Below are positions 22,961 through 34,639 of a stretch of 64,000 nt of DNA, piece after piece. The position numbers were made by a program, and so were the translations under genes. The first letter of the stretch is position 1. Every line of letters starts with the position of its first letter. This DNA is from Harmonia axyridis (lineage: Eukaryota; Arthropoda; Insecta; Coleoptera; Coccinellidae), in NCBI RefSeq assembly GCF_914767665.1, contig NC_059501.1:29054501-29118500 (forward strand). The letters run 5' to 3'. The notes under the pieces are model-generated. The model was given only the letters and a program-made list of their open reading frames with translations. It did no database searches and was not told the origin of the DNA.

Positions 22961-24692
22961 CTAGGCTTTTCCTGAATAATACCCTAGAATAATGACTTTT
23001 GGTGAAGTTTCAGTGACCAACATTTTCACATCTACGTAAAAATATTCATATTTTTTGAGAACATTTTCCAATCTTCTACAAAAACATGAAAATTTTATGA
23101 GTATGTGAACAAATTTGAGAAATGCGAGAATGTCGTCGATTATTATCAACAGTACACTTCAGTCAGTGGTCGATAGAAGAGAAAGCGTCCTTGAAATATA
23201 ACTAGAAAAATTGTTGAGAACTGAAGTGGAGTTTTTTAGTGCTCTTTCATCCATGTGCCAATTGCGCCTTTAAATATACCTTTATACAATTTTACTGTAT
23301 CCAAGGACTCAAATGGTGCATGGATTAACGAGTGCCCAAAAGCTCTCGACTTCACGTCAATGTTTTTCTCATCTCGGCCACTAATGAAAGTGGAATGTTG
23401 AGAAAATAGCGCATGCAATAGGAATTGTTCCTATTTAACAAAATACCTAATATTTCTTCTTGTATTTTATCTGGTTCTAGTTACGCGATCATAAAATTCT
23501 GTACGAATATTCAAATTGTTAATTTTGATCGAATCTGCAGTTTTGGGACAATTATAATTTCGAACGACTATAATTGTAGAACCCCTAGTAGGATTATGTC
23601 TATTTACTAACAGAATTGGACCACGAAATCGTCATCAATGAGTTGAATCATTTGAGACCATTTCTGGCTCAAAATGCGAAAATTACAGACACGTGACGAA
23701 ATTATACAGCGATTTCTTCGGTGAACGAATACTCAAAAATGTAAGAAACTCGAAACAAAAGCTTTTACTTTCCATCTAATGGCATGTTCTACATGAAACT
23801 CTAAAATTGAATAATATCGCCAATATTTGAATAACGGTTTTCTGTTCAAATTCTGAGTCGAATATATTTTATTAATATTGAAGCTTTGGGATGAGAAATC
23901 TGCATTAAAATTTATGCTCTATAGTGTAATCATACCATTAAATGTTATCAATTTCAGTATTTTTAAATTGGATTGCTTCCCAGAAATTATTTTTTCAATT
24001 TTTCAACTCAAATTTAATTCACCCTTTTTAGATTAGGATTGTTGAGTTAGTAGTATTAAACAGAATAATATTATGCTAAGCATAAGTGTCCAGCCTTTTT
24101 GGGGGTTTGTAATCCGCCTTTCTTTGTTTTGTCTGGTGTATTTTTTCAAGTATATCAAAGGTTTATTTTTCAGTCAATTAAAAATAAAATTTCAATGAAA
24201 TCGATAACATTCGAATTTAATCATAAAATCTAGATTTTTCTAGGTCACAAAATGGCGAAGGTTCTGCGATGTACTGCGAGTTACTGGGTGAACGAGTTCC
24301 TGAATATACGAAAAATATCTAATATGATTCATAATAATCCAAACAGGAATTGATAATTTTTGATTATTAGTTATTATTTATCAAAAGATATTTTTTATTG
24401 TTGTGTTTTTCATTCGAGATAGCAGAAATAATATCAATCCCATTTGTTCCCATTACTTTTTAATTTTATTAAAAATACAGTAGTTATTAGTAGAATCAAT
24501 GTAAATATCAGTTTTTTTGCAAAACGTTCCATAAAAATCAGCGAAATATTAATGTATTATATATAACCTATTATCAAAAAATGTTCAAGCGAATGTTCAA
24601 AAATATCGAAGTTGTTGGATGAGGTTTTTCTAGAAAATATTTGAAGTGGTGCAAGTTGTTGAAGCAATGTGAAATAGTTGTGCCAACTCAAA
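22961..24692. other. Gene-free stretch
   Basis: No gene recognised. It contains the repeat word near 23340 (CCCAAAAGCTCTCGACTTCA) that accompanies the 147-bp family, and the family copy at 23445. Confidence 0.5.
23445..23545 (+). repeat. Dispersed copy of the 147-bp family
   Basis: Reads CTGGTTCTAGTTACGCGATC then AAAATTCTGTACGAATATTC and GATCGAATCTGCAGTTTTG. The last word is also present beside the 49.4 kb copy, suggesting these two are closer relatives. Confidence 0.65.
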
Positions 24693-24800
24693 ATAGTTAT
24701 TTATAATACAAGTGTAGAAGGCATTGATATTCTTCCACGAGTTCAAAATTCAAAAACGAGCCACGAAGTGGCGAGTTTTTGAATGAAAGAATGAACGGAA
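24693..24800. repeat. Hairpin head with CGAGC/GCGAG tip
   Basis: Begins ATAGTTATTTAT exactly as the 7168 hairpin does. Inner stem ATTCAAAAACGAGCCAC pairs with GTGGCGAGTTTTTGAAT around GAA. The arms are perfect complements except two bases, so that CGAG is read in the same direction on both arms (24757 and 24772). Confidence 0.85.
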
Positions 24801-25799
24801 TAACCACAGAATACAGAAACAACATTCCACAATCCTTCAGAGCGGGACTATTCAATAGTGATAATATAGTTTTCTTGACTTTTGGTTGATAACTTTCTTT
24901 TTTGACATACCAAAATTTGGTATTTTAAAATATAATCTATTCGTATTCCACGTAGAGGAAAACCTAATTAATTTTTTCGTCCTGATGATTGTTTAAAAGA
25001 AGAACTTTCCTTTAGGAGTTTACAAATCCTTCGATAATTAAATTGTCCCTAACATCGAACCTTGTGGAATTTCACACATAATGATACTTTTCTCATCACC
25101 TGCGGGTATAAACTAATAGGAAGTAATGAGAATTCTTCGACCCATGTTCGGGAAGTGAATACCCCCTATATCTTGTCAGTTAGGAGTCAGAGGATGAGGA
25201 CGAACATTTCTTCAAACCAATCAGCGGAATCGAGTCTGAGAGTTGAGAGTCCGCGCTAACATTTCAATAATTTTCGCATTTTTCGAATAGGCATCATAGC
25301 ACTGCACGAATTACGCAGAGATTATCTACATTAGCATTATTCCAATTCCTTAATTGAGCTTATAAATCGCGCTGCGAGAAAAAGGCGGATACTGAGATGC
25401 TTCTTCTCGGAGTCTGTAATAAATACGGAATGGACAGCGCATATTTCCTGTGAGAAATTAATTTACCGCGAGCTGAATAAGGTTTTGAGATACGACGTTG
25501 CCGGTTGTACTTAAATTGCCGTGGAATTAACGAATTTTCCAAGTGTTTTTTTAACTCTAATGTCATGAAGAGCTGACTCCAGAATGATTCATTTTATGAG
25601 AACGTATTGTTTTTTTTGGACGAAGGGTTCCATACTGTTAGACCTAGATAAATCAAAAATTTTATTTTGATTAGTAAGTGAATCATTAATAAATGTATTC
25701 TTTTCATCTCCAATTTACTAAATACCACCGGAAAGGTGAAATCAGCTGTTAGATTTAGATTTAAGAAAGCTTTAATTTCACTGCGACCTTAGTCTTCGT
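24801..25799. other. Gene-free stretch
   Basis: No gene recognised. A somewhat G/C-richer patch at 25185-25260 has no splice context. Confidence 0.45.
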
Positions 25800-26010
25800 A
25801 GTATATTGTTCACCTTCCAGTTTCAAAGTTCTAATGAACTTCAGTATCTGGGATGGCTTCAAGGAGGTTACTTACCCACTCCTACAAAGCTCTTGTCCAA
25901 ATCATTTTTTACGTTGGCTAACAATGACGAGGCATTCCGTCACTAAATAGAGTTTCTTCCTTTTCCTCGCAGAATTTGCACTCGTCATTTTCTGGTAAAC
26001 TCATTCCCAT
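25800..26010 (-). pseudogene. LINE C-terminal fragment, minus strand
   Basis: Minus strand reads GMSLPENDECKFCEEKEETL, the cysteine motif (CKFC) at the C-terminus of R1/jockey-like LINE proteins, followed by a frameshifted EWVSNLLEAIPDTE. It lies head to head with a second copy of the same region at 26030-26290. Confidence 0.75.
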
Positions 26011-26029
26011 GTGGTGCTTCCTGAGGCGG

Positions 26030-26290
26030 TAATGCTCAGTAAGGAATCCAGTGCCGCTCCAGGAAGCACCTCATGAGAATGAGTCTAGCAGAAAACGACG
26101 AGGAGGAAGAACAAACTCTGGATCACCAGGTGACGGAATGCTACGCCATCGCTAGCCAAAGCAAAAATTGCTTTGCACAAAAGAAGTGAGGAAGTAACCT
26201 TCTTGAAGTCCTCCCAGATACTGATGGAGCTCTTTAGAATTAGCTCCCATAACTGGGGTAGCTCAATAGATCTTGAGTTCAATGTGTTTG
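26030..26290 (+). pseudogene. LINE C-terminal fragment, plus strand
   Basis: Plus strand reads RKHLMRMSLAENDEEEEQTL then VTECYAIASQ, homologous to the minus-strand fragment next to it but with the CKFC pair deleted. A frameshifted GSNLLEVLPDTDGAL and probable 3' sequence (GTTAACATGGTATTATTGCC) follow. Two copies in opposite orientation share their inner ends (GAGGCGGTAATGCTCAGTAA between them), so this is an inverted duplication or two independent truncated insertions. Confidence 0.75.
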
Positions 26291-27116
26291 TGAGGTTAAC
26301 ATGGTATTATTGCCTATAGAAACTGAAGATGAAGAAGCTGCAGAAAGTCAGAATTCGTAGGTTAGAATTGTAGTCTAAAGTGGCAATGGTTACAAAAATA
26401 TGCCAACTTGAAATGATTCAAGAGATAGAGACCCGGTAGAATTGAAGTTTAGTTGGTGAATTATATGAATGGTGAATCTTCATATTTATGACACAATCTA
26501 AAATCGTAGAAAACAGAATATACAAGCCATATCTAGAAAATAGAGAAGAGGAAAGGAATTTTGGTTGTTACATGAATGAAATGTAACCAGTGACATGAAT
26601 AATTGGTATATCATAAAACAATTTTCCAATTATTTCGATTTGTTTTTTTTTCTTAAATATTGCGATTGAAATTATTTTTTTTGCTTTCAATGATCTGCTA
26701 GAAAGTTGGATGAAAATGACTGGGTCTGGAATATATAATTATAAAATTTAGTTTCCGTTCTTCTCCTTACTATTGGTTTTTGATTTGACACTTATTATCT
26801 GGAAGGTTTAGTTGCTTTCTGTTTATACAAGCATGAGCGTCTTCAAAGTAGGTACAAGTAATACGACGACCAATTTTGTGAGAAAACAAATCAAAATATC
26901 GATATTAAACATTTCTACTACTAATTTTTTAATGAATTTGACGTCTTTGAATTTCAATGTTGTAGGTATGAGTATATTTAATATTGAAAAGACAATACTA
27001 TGATCATGAATGCATGATAGTTTCAAAGTTTTTTTTTCAGAATTCATAAACAATAGCGACTACTTCAAATCTCGCTGAAAGAAATTTAATTTTTCATTCC
27101 AGTTGAGATATTTTTT
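26291..27116. other. Gene-free stretch
   Basis: No gene or repeat recognised; the first part probably still includes LINE 3' untranslated sequence. Confidence 0.4.
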
Positions 27117-27207
27117 AAATGAAATGAGATAGGAGGAGATGGGATGATATGATATGAGTAGGGATGAGATGAGATCAGATGATATGAGATGAGATGAGAT
27201 GAAATAC
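27117..27207 (+). repeat. Degenerate GAGAT/GATAT microsatellite
   Basis: About 90 bp of interrupted GATGA, GAGAT and GATAT units (GATGAGATGAGATCAGATGA). Confidence 0.9.
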
Positions 27208-27359
27208 AGGACTGTTGTGCAAAAGTAATCTTATTGAAAATTCTGTCACCTACATCTTTCCAAGTTATTCTAGTTTTTGCAGACTGAAATTGATGATAGA
27301 CTGATCGACTTCGAAAAGCCCAGTAATGGCATTAAAGTCAGTTATCCATACTAAAATTT

Positions 27360-27660
27360 CACGACAGATCTCCCTCTCTCGAAGATCCTATTGAAACAAG
27401 GACAGGCACGGATGTTGGCACGTGAAAAGGCGATAAACGTGGCAACCTTCGGCTTATCTCCTCTCACGTTAGATGTATTAGAAAGACATTCGGAGATATT
27501 TACTACGCGGGGACACCGCGAGCCGGTGCTTTGGGGGCCGCGGAGGGGGCCTTCAGGGCGTGCACTCGCCTGACGGCATTCCAATCTGCTCGAGGCAACT
27601 TGCCCCAGGCTGGCCCCCGACCACTTGTCCCCTCGTCCTCCGAATATATGTGATAAATGC
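27360..27660. other. G/C-rich block, possibly functional
   Basis: Sharp rise in G+C against A+T-rich flanks, including CGCGGGGACACCGCGAGCCG and GGGGGCCGCGGAGGGGGCC. Both strands are open for 60-77 codons: plus MLAREKAINVATFGLSPLTL, minus GPQSTGSRCPRVVNISECL. Neither resembles a known protein and neither has convincing splice sites. It may be an exon, a promoter or CpG-rich conserved element, or a G/C-rich insertion. Confidence 0.35.
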
Positions 27661-27721
27661 GGTGTGCTCTGGGATTAGCGCTTTGTGATTTCGGTCGCGC
27701 TTTTTTCCAAGTCCAGAAAAG

Positions 27722-28676
27722 TGCGATCAGTTTAATTTTTTCGAGGCATTTTTCGCTTTTTTATAGAGTCGATCCTACCGAAAAATACTTAGATCTTATG
27801 AACTTAATTCTCTTCTTAATTTGTGAATCTATATTCCAATCGATTTAGGATATCACTATTTCAGCGATGCCCTTGTATGGGAAAACGAAATTATCGAAAT
27901 ATTAGATTATTTAAATCTGATAAAACATAAGTTTAACGATATCCACGACTATTGCCAACTTGGTTTTAAGACAATCAGATCGTTATTTTTTGAGGAAACA
28001 TTACCCCATTCCACAAATTGAGTCGCTAGATCGTTTTTTCGAAAGTTCTGGAAACCTTGGAATAAACAAAATTTGGATTCATTATCATTTGGTCTGAATT
28101 CTAAATTTACAGATATTCCACGTTCGAACTGGGACTTTACTTCACCTACACCATCAAATGAATATTCAAGGATCGGTTTGATTTTTTCAAGGTATTTTTC
28201 GATTTTTTATAGAGTCGATCCCACCAAAAAACTCAGATCATGTGAACTTAATTCTCTTTTTAATTTGTCTAACTATATTCGAATCAATTTGTGATATCTC
28301 TAATTTAACGATGCCTTGTATGGGAGAAAATAAAAATAACGAAATATTAGATTTTTTAAATCTGAAAAAAGATATAGGTTAAACGATATCCACGAATATT
28401 GACATATTGCCAACTTGGTTTTAAGACAATCGGATATTTATTTTTTGAGGAAACATTTCTCCATTTCTCAAATTTTTTGGCAGTTCTTGCCTATTAATGA
28501 ATTCAATTTAATGTATTTAGATCGAAAATTCAACTAAGAAATGTTGAGTTGAAGATCGTTTTTTTGAAAGTTTCGGAAACCATGAAAAATTTGAGCAAGG
28601 AAAAAAGTTACAGATATTCTAAATTCGAATTAGGATTTTAACTACGCAATGAACAATGAAATGAATATTCAAGGAA
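27722..28676 (+). repeat. Diverged tandem duplication, unit about 450-500 bp
   Basis: Copy 1 (27722-28170) and copy 2 (28171-28676) share landmarks in the same order: TTTTATAGAGTCGATCC (27759, 28206), GAACTTAATTCTC (27797, 28245), GCCAACTTGGTTTTAAGACA (27954, 28410), TTTTTTGAGGAAACATT and GAATATTCAAGGA. Divergence is substantial, with stops throughout, so it is an old duplication or two neighbouring copies of one repeat. Confidence 0.88.
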
Positions 28677-30344
28677 ACAACGATATTGAAAATTTTATTC
28701 TAAATTTTTTTTTGCTTGAAATCATTCGAAGAAATATTTGAGGAAAATATGCTCAAGGTTTTTTGTTGCTAAAACTGAATAAGATGAAAATTGATCACAA
28801 CAAAACAAAATTACAATTTCGTTTTGATTTATCGACTTTTTTCTTATTTTCGAAAACAGTGGGTGCAAAATGGACTGATTTATATGATTGGATGTTTATC
28901 AGTTGAAAAGTTTTAAAATTAATTTTTGAAGAAGTTACATCGCGAAAGACCTTATTTTCATACTCATTTCTCTACAATATTTCAAAGATTCACAATCAAT
29001 AGAGTCGAGCATATAAAATATCCTTCTAGTCTAGTCTGAAATCTCTTACCAAAATCGTACTGCGATTGAATGAACGGAAACTTACCTGAAATAAAAAAAG
29101 AAAATTAATATCTGAATTTCCAAAAAATATATAATATAAATTATGAGTTTTACTATGTTAGGTATGTAGAATTTTATATTACTGCTGTTATTATTGTTAG
29201 CGGACTTTTTTTCAACGAAATATGAAAGGACTAAACTGTTAGTGAATGAAACACAAAAAGGACCTGAATGCGATAAACAAACAGACATACTCAAAAATAG
29301 GTACTGTTGCTTTATATGAAAAAGGAATTGCATAAGGAGGCTGAGCATATCGAAATACGTTTAGGAACATTGGAGCAATGACTTCACAAAAATTTATGCA
29401 GGTTATATTGCAAACATGTATCGAAATGAACCAGTGATCTAAATGATATTTAACAACATGTTAAATTTTGTAAATGAAAATTTGCAGAATTTATTTCAAA
29501 CTGAACACCTTGTTTGCTATCGAGTCATAAGATACGCAAGCTAAGGCTCTACATTTCATTTGAGAAACCATATGGTGGTTTTCTTTGAACCAGCTCTCTT
29601 TTCGAAAAATGGTAAATATTCATAGAGTAGGTAACTAATATCGAAAACACCAGTCATGCTAAACATCTAGAAAACAATCGAAATATTCTCGAAGTGAAGG
29701 TTGGTAAGAAGACGTCTTCTTTTTTTTTCATGTAGAAACCAGAAAAAATGTCTTTCATTAAAAAAACTCCCTTCGTGATCAAAAATATTTTTCTTTTCTT
29801 AACTTGCTCAAGTTTGCTCAAGCAATAAAATAACGCTATAAGAAGTAAGAGAGGTAAGAGCTTTTAGGCTCTAGTCCAATCTACTTCGAATCTAATTTCC
29901 GGGTGAAAATCCTGAATTCCGACTCAAGCAAACTCTAGGACTTTCTTGTAAGCTCACTTCCTACGGTGCCGTCTTCTCATAAGAGAACATTTCATTCTCA
30001 GCTTCAATTAAGCTACAATCAAGATGTCTAAAAATACCATTGCGTCCACTGATTTGATTTTTTCAATATAGTTCTGGCGAGTCAAACTCGGTATTATGAG
30101 TAGTTCCCTCTTCTTTTGTAGGTGGCGCTATTTGATAAAATGGCCTATTTCCAAGGAAAAGACAACAAAAAACTTCCACTTATTTTCTAAGAAGATATTT
30201 CTACGAAAATTGATGGTAGCGACATTGGAAAAGAGGTGGAAATCAGAAGGCTGTTCACTTCCAAAGTAGCCAGTTCTATTTATATTCAACTTCTTCAAGA
30301 GTAAGTGGAGTGAACACATCATATTTCTAGACATCTTGACTACA
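28677..30344. other. Gene-free stretch
   Basis: A+T-rich, no gene recognised. A minus-strand frame at 30334-30128 contains SEQPSDFHLF, faintly like the mariner PSDYHLF block, but without supporting context. Confidence 0.4.
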
Positions 30345-30537
30345 ATCTAAGCGTTCATATACTCCAGGTACACCAGTGATTAGACCAGATGCACCAGAAG
30401 AGACAAGAATCACTTTTGAAAAACCTGCTTTCAGACTTATTGGTGAGAATGAACACTTCGAGTATAAACCAGGGCATTACACTCTAATTGACAAATTCAT
30501 CGTTGCATTGACCCAAGGAAGCATCAATAAGTCGTAA
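30345..30537 (+). CDS. Unrecognised coding-like segment ending in a stop
   Basis: An open frame of about 63 codons with no ATG, ending at TAA 30535-30537, reads RSYTPGTPVIRPDAPEETRI, TFEKPAFRLIGENEHFEYKP and GHYTLIDKFIVALTQGSINK. The composition is protein-like (balanced charge, Pro/Gly in plausible places), unlike the Lys/Ile/Phe-rich noise of A+T-rich frames around it. I recognise no family. It may be the last exon of a gene (CCAG at 30367-30370 could be a weak acceptor), or a retrocopy or transposon fragment. Stops lie immediately upstream at 30342-30344. Confidence 0.35.
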
Positions 30538-30843
30538 AAATTGTGATATTTTCTGGAACAGTGACACCTTCTTTCCTCCAGAACTTTTTTTTGTTGGACC
30601 ACTCTGATAGTTTAGAAGAACGTCAAAAGATAATTTGGTCCAATACTACACTTTTTGGTCTTGTAGTTGATTTGCACCAAGGATGGACCAACAAACCCTC
30701 ACAATCGCGATTTATTATACTTTCAAGTTTCAGAGTTGAGCGAATCAGCATCTGAAAACCATTTTCCACTCTTCTCCACCCTTTCCTAAACGAACTCCTG
30801 CAAATTAGTTCCAATAAGCCTAATATTGGTCCTCTTCCCCCAG

Positions 30844-30969
30844 GAAACGCTCTCTTAGTCTCCGGAACCGCTGCAGGCGCTGAAGGGTGCACCACCACGG
30901 CACCGTCGGCGCTGGTCTTGTGCCCGCCTAATGCCGATGGCCTGGGGCAGTGCATGAGGCATGTGCTCG
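30844..30969 (+). CDS. Candidate internal exon, 126 bp, symmetric phase
   Basis: Preceded by a strong acceptor (TCCTCTTCCCCCAG ending at 30843) and followed by a strong donor (G then GTAAGT at 30970). In the frame with two leading bases it reads NALLVSGTAAGAEGCTTTAP then SALVLCPPNADGLGQCMRHV and L, ending with one base of a split codon. Entering and leaving in the same phase, and 126 being a multiple of three, it could be skipped without changing the frame. It is far richer in G+C than its flanks and wobble bases are mainly C or G. The product is unknown. The frame stays open past the donor, so a non-exonic explanation is possible. Confidence 0.42.
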
Positions 30970-31246
30970 GTAAGTTGATGCCGCCGATGTTACGCTTACG
31001 CCTTCCGCGTAACCCTTCCTGCCGCCTATTACCTCTTGTTCCCGCTCGTGTTTTCGTGAACGTATATATAACGAAGAACCAGTGGCGGCCCTAACGGCTT
31101 CAGCTTCAGCTTCTTTTCCTAAGAAAATATTTCTAAAAAAAATTTTTTTTTCAGGAAGACCAAAACGTTGGCTTGATGCAAGTATAATTCTTGTTGAAAT
31201 TGAGATATTCCGGGAAAACAATCGCAAGACCATCTTTTTCACAGTA

Positions 31247-32413
31247 CAGTGCATCCCATTTTGGGTGAGACAGCCAGGTTTCTCGCTTGTTATTTAAGAT
31301 AGAGCCTTGCGGTTTTCACGTTCCTGTCCTACTTTTTCGTAAAACTCAAGTTGGTCTAATCAGATTTTGCATAACTGTTTCCGTTCAAGAGATACAGGGC
31401 GATTTTGGAAATTGATACTTTTCGGACCCCTCCTTCATCTCCGAAGTTATTAGAAATAACGCTGAGGTAAAAACTACGTCTGAATCAGAATTCTGCGTAG
31501 AATCCAGTGGCGTACTTAATATTTTTTTTCGGGGTATGGTTTTGAAGATTCAACACAAACCTATATTTTTTTTAATGGAACACCCTATATATCATTACTT
31601 CGTTGAATTCGATATTTTTTTTCCTTCAAAATGATATATGATACTATGTAGGTAGGATGTTCAGAATTGTTGAAAAAACACTAAAACGTCAAATAATGAT
31701 GATTTCTTGTAAATGGGCCATGAATTTTCTATGTTTCAATAAGAGGATTATTACTTTCGATTTTCAAAAGTAGTAGGTCATTGATGACACAAACATCCTT
31801 GTTGTTATTATGGCTACTATGCATTTGGGAGCATTGTTTTATCAAGTAGGCATTGGAGGGAAAAAACCAATCTGATCTAGCTGTCATCGCTATAAATTAT
31901 TGTTATCATTATTGATTCTTCTTTTCTATGGGAAATCCATTGCCCATTAACAAAAAATCATCATTATTTGATGTTTTAGTGTTTTTTGAACATTTCTGAA
32001 CATCCTACCTACATAGTGTCATATATCATTTCGAAGGGAAAAAAATAACAAATTCAACGAAGTAATGATACACATGGTGTTCCATTAAAAAAAAACATAA
32101 GTTTGTGTTGAATCTTCAACACCATACCCCGAAAAAAAAATTGAGTACGCCACTGGATTCTACGCAGAATTCTGATGCAGACGTAGTTTTTACCTCAGCA
32201 TTATTTCTAATAACTTCGGAGATAAAGAAGGGGTCCGAAAAGTATCAATTTCCAAAATCACCCTGTATCTTTTGAACGGAAACAGTTATGCACAATCTGA
32301 TAAGACCAACTTGAGTTTCACGAAAAAGTAGGACAGGAACGTGAAAACCGCAAGGCTCTATATTAAATAACAAGCGAGAAACCTGGCTGTCTCACCCAAA
32401 ATGGGATGCACTG
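31247..32413. mobile_element. Long palindromic (fold-back) element, 1167 bp
   Basis: Ends CAGTGCATCCCATTTTGGG and its complement CCCAAAATGGGATGCACTG, flanked by TA on both sides. The arms, 31247-31735 and 31920-32413 (about 490 bp each), are nearly identical inverted copies; shared words include TCACGTTCCTGTCCTACTTT, ATACTTTTCGGACCCC and TCTGCGTAGAATCCAGTGG. The loop of about 185 bp is unique. Inside each arm is CAGTGGCGTACT, itself like a transposon end. TA flanks and end sequence fit a Tc1/mariner-type fold-back element; no transposase is encoded. Confidence 0.93.
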
Positions 32414-34639
32414 TACAATAATTTCAAACTATCCTAACTTTAACCCAATCTTTTCCACTATAGTAAAAATATCTTATGTCCTATTTAGGAATGCATGAAT
32501 TTCATAAATTTTCGAATATATGGACTTGACCAAAATAAAAGGAGTATGAACCTTTGACGGTGATTATCTGGACTTCTTGCGAAATCGACTTAGAATAGTC
32601 TTGCACCAAGCCAGCGAAAATGTATCCCCTCAGAGTATTAACATAGATAGAGTATATGTCATTTTCAGTAAGCAAATTTTGTCTCCAACATGAAATATAA
32701 AATTTGACATGAAGCGAGCGGAAATGATGACATATCAGTAATACAATATTTCATTCAATTCGCGAGTTACTCCACAATGAACGCACTTCTTATGTCCCAT
32801 TGTGTATTAAACCATATTATGTGTATTATGTGTATTAAATCATATTAAATCCAAATGTATTGAAATAAATACCTAAATATATCAGAAATTTAGAAAACAA
32901 ACTTCAAGCGCGCCGAACGACGTAAAACAACCGATGACATTAGGAGAGCAAGTAGCCAAACCTTGTATTTCAGCAGGTAGATGCAGAAAATAATAAATAT
33001 TCTGCTTATTATAAATTCGAAAATTAGGAAAAATATCGGATTCCAAATATTCAAATTTGCATTTTTAATTGAGAATCACTCAAATAAATACATTTCATTC
33101 AATATAATATACATTCATAACGATATAGTAAAATTGTGGATTCGAAAATATATCACAATGCGACTACGTAATCTAACCATGTTGGGGACATGTAAAAATG
33201 GCGTATAGTCCCTCTATCTATGTTCATTACTCTATGATCACGAGTAAACGTCGAACAACAACTAATAATAATGTAAAAATTATAATAAATATTTCACTGA
33301 ATAGTTCATTCTCACGTTATATACAAACTCTAAAAAACTGTTGAGATATACTCTCTCAAGAGGTTATAACTGTGTACAACATTTGTAAATTGAAGTATTT
33401 CCTTTTTCTACTCGGTTGAGCAAATTCGATTATAATCCATTATATTCTCTATTTTTGAACAAGTTTAGCACTATAAATCAACAATAAATTCTAACAGAGA
33501 TTGAATAATAACCGAGTTTCAAAAGATCTGACATCAATATTCTTCATATGGAAATCAATCTCTATCATCAATGTGTATTGCTTTGTAGATTATTTTCTTC
33601 AATCGGTTTTGTATTAATCTGGTATTTTATATATTTTTTGGCTTTATCGATAGTACTTCTAGTATTCGAAAATTTTCGATGTTTATCTTTTTTCTCTCTA
33701 CTTTCTTACACGATCATCATTCATTGTTACTTATTACAAAATCGAAATTTTGTAAAAATATATCAATATCATCATGTTATTAAATTGAAGAAGGAGAAAA
33801 TATAATTTGACTTCTTTTATATTTTGTTATTATTGAAAACTAAAATAAAAAATGCTTTGTGGACCATAACTGGACCATTTTTGGAAATTTCTTGGAGCAC
33901 ATCTTTCAAATACTGTGAGACCACCGCAATTTGATATTGGTTATCGGTAAATTGCATTAAATGCGAAAATTCATACGGTAAGTTTCACAAAACATTTAAT
34001 TTTCAGTTTTGGTCCCACCGTAGATCAACCAGTTGAGCAGTCGTTCATAGTTCAGCCAACCCCGCATATAATGGTTTTTTTTTTAACTCCCATTGGCATT
34101 GGAACCAAATTACGCAGAACAGTGGGTTCACATTCAGAAACTATCGAATTTAATCTGAGATCTCAATCTAGTTTCGTCCTTGAATCGCTATACGCCCCGC
34201 CACTGGTCCCCCATGCAGTCGGTAGCTCGTTCTAGGAGCTTGAAAACGTGATTTAGATCAGCGGAGTGTAATTTAGATCCGTGGCTTATATTAGAAATAT
34301 CCACATCATGACCCAAGATCTCGATTCCGTACCCGAGATTTATGTTGTTTATAACCTATTCGAAATTGCTAAGGTGTGTTGTTCCTTGTCGTGAAGAACT
34401 TTGAATTATCACGTTAGACTCCATTATATCGTAATATGATGGCTAATGGATAGTTACGATTGTATCCGCAGTGTCGACAGGACGAAAAAAACGTTATGTT
34501 CACTGTTTGTGTTTCGTAATGTTATATTTGCGTTGTTAGCATTCCTTTCAAGCTATATGTTGCTTCTTTATTTATGATTTTAATTCTTATGGTTCCGATT
34601 ATGTGTAAATTGCCAAGATTTTACTATACCTATATTTAC
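32414..34639. other. Gene-free stretch
   Basis: No gene recognised. 34130-34340 is less A+T-rich and carries a repeated GTGATTTAGATC / GTAATTTAGATCC pair; function unknown. The frame at 33548-33805 is Phe/Ile/Tyr-rich noise typical of A+T-rich DNA. Confidence 0.45.

Noticed and set aside
30128..30334. Minus frame with SEQPSDFHLF, like the mariner PSDYHLF block
   Set aside because: Only a handful of residues agree, the second Asp and helix-turn-helix regions are absent, and flanks show no transposon ends.
33548..33805. 85-codon frame rich in Phe, Ile and Leu, membrane-protein-like
   Set aside because: Runs of T-rich DNA give such frames by chance; no G/C at wobble positions and no homology pattern.
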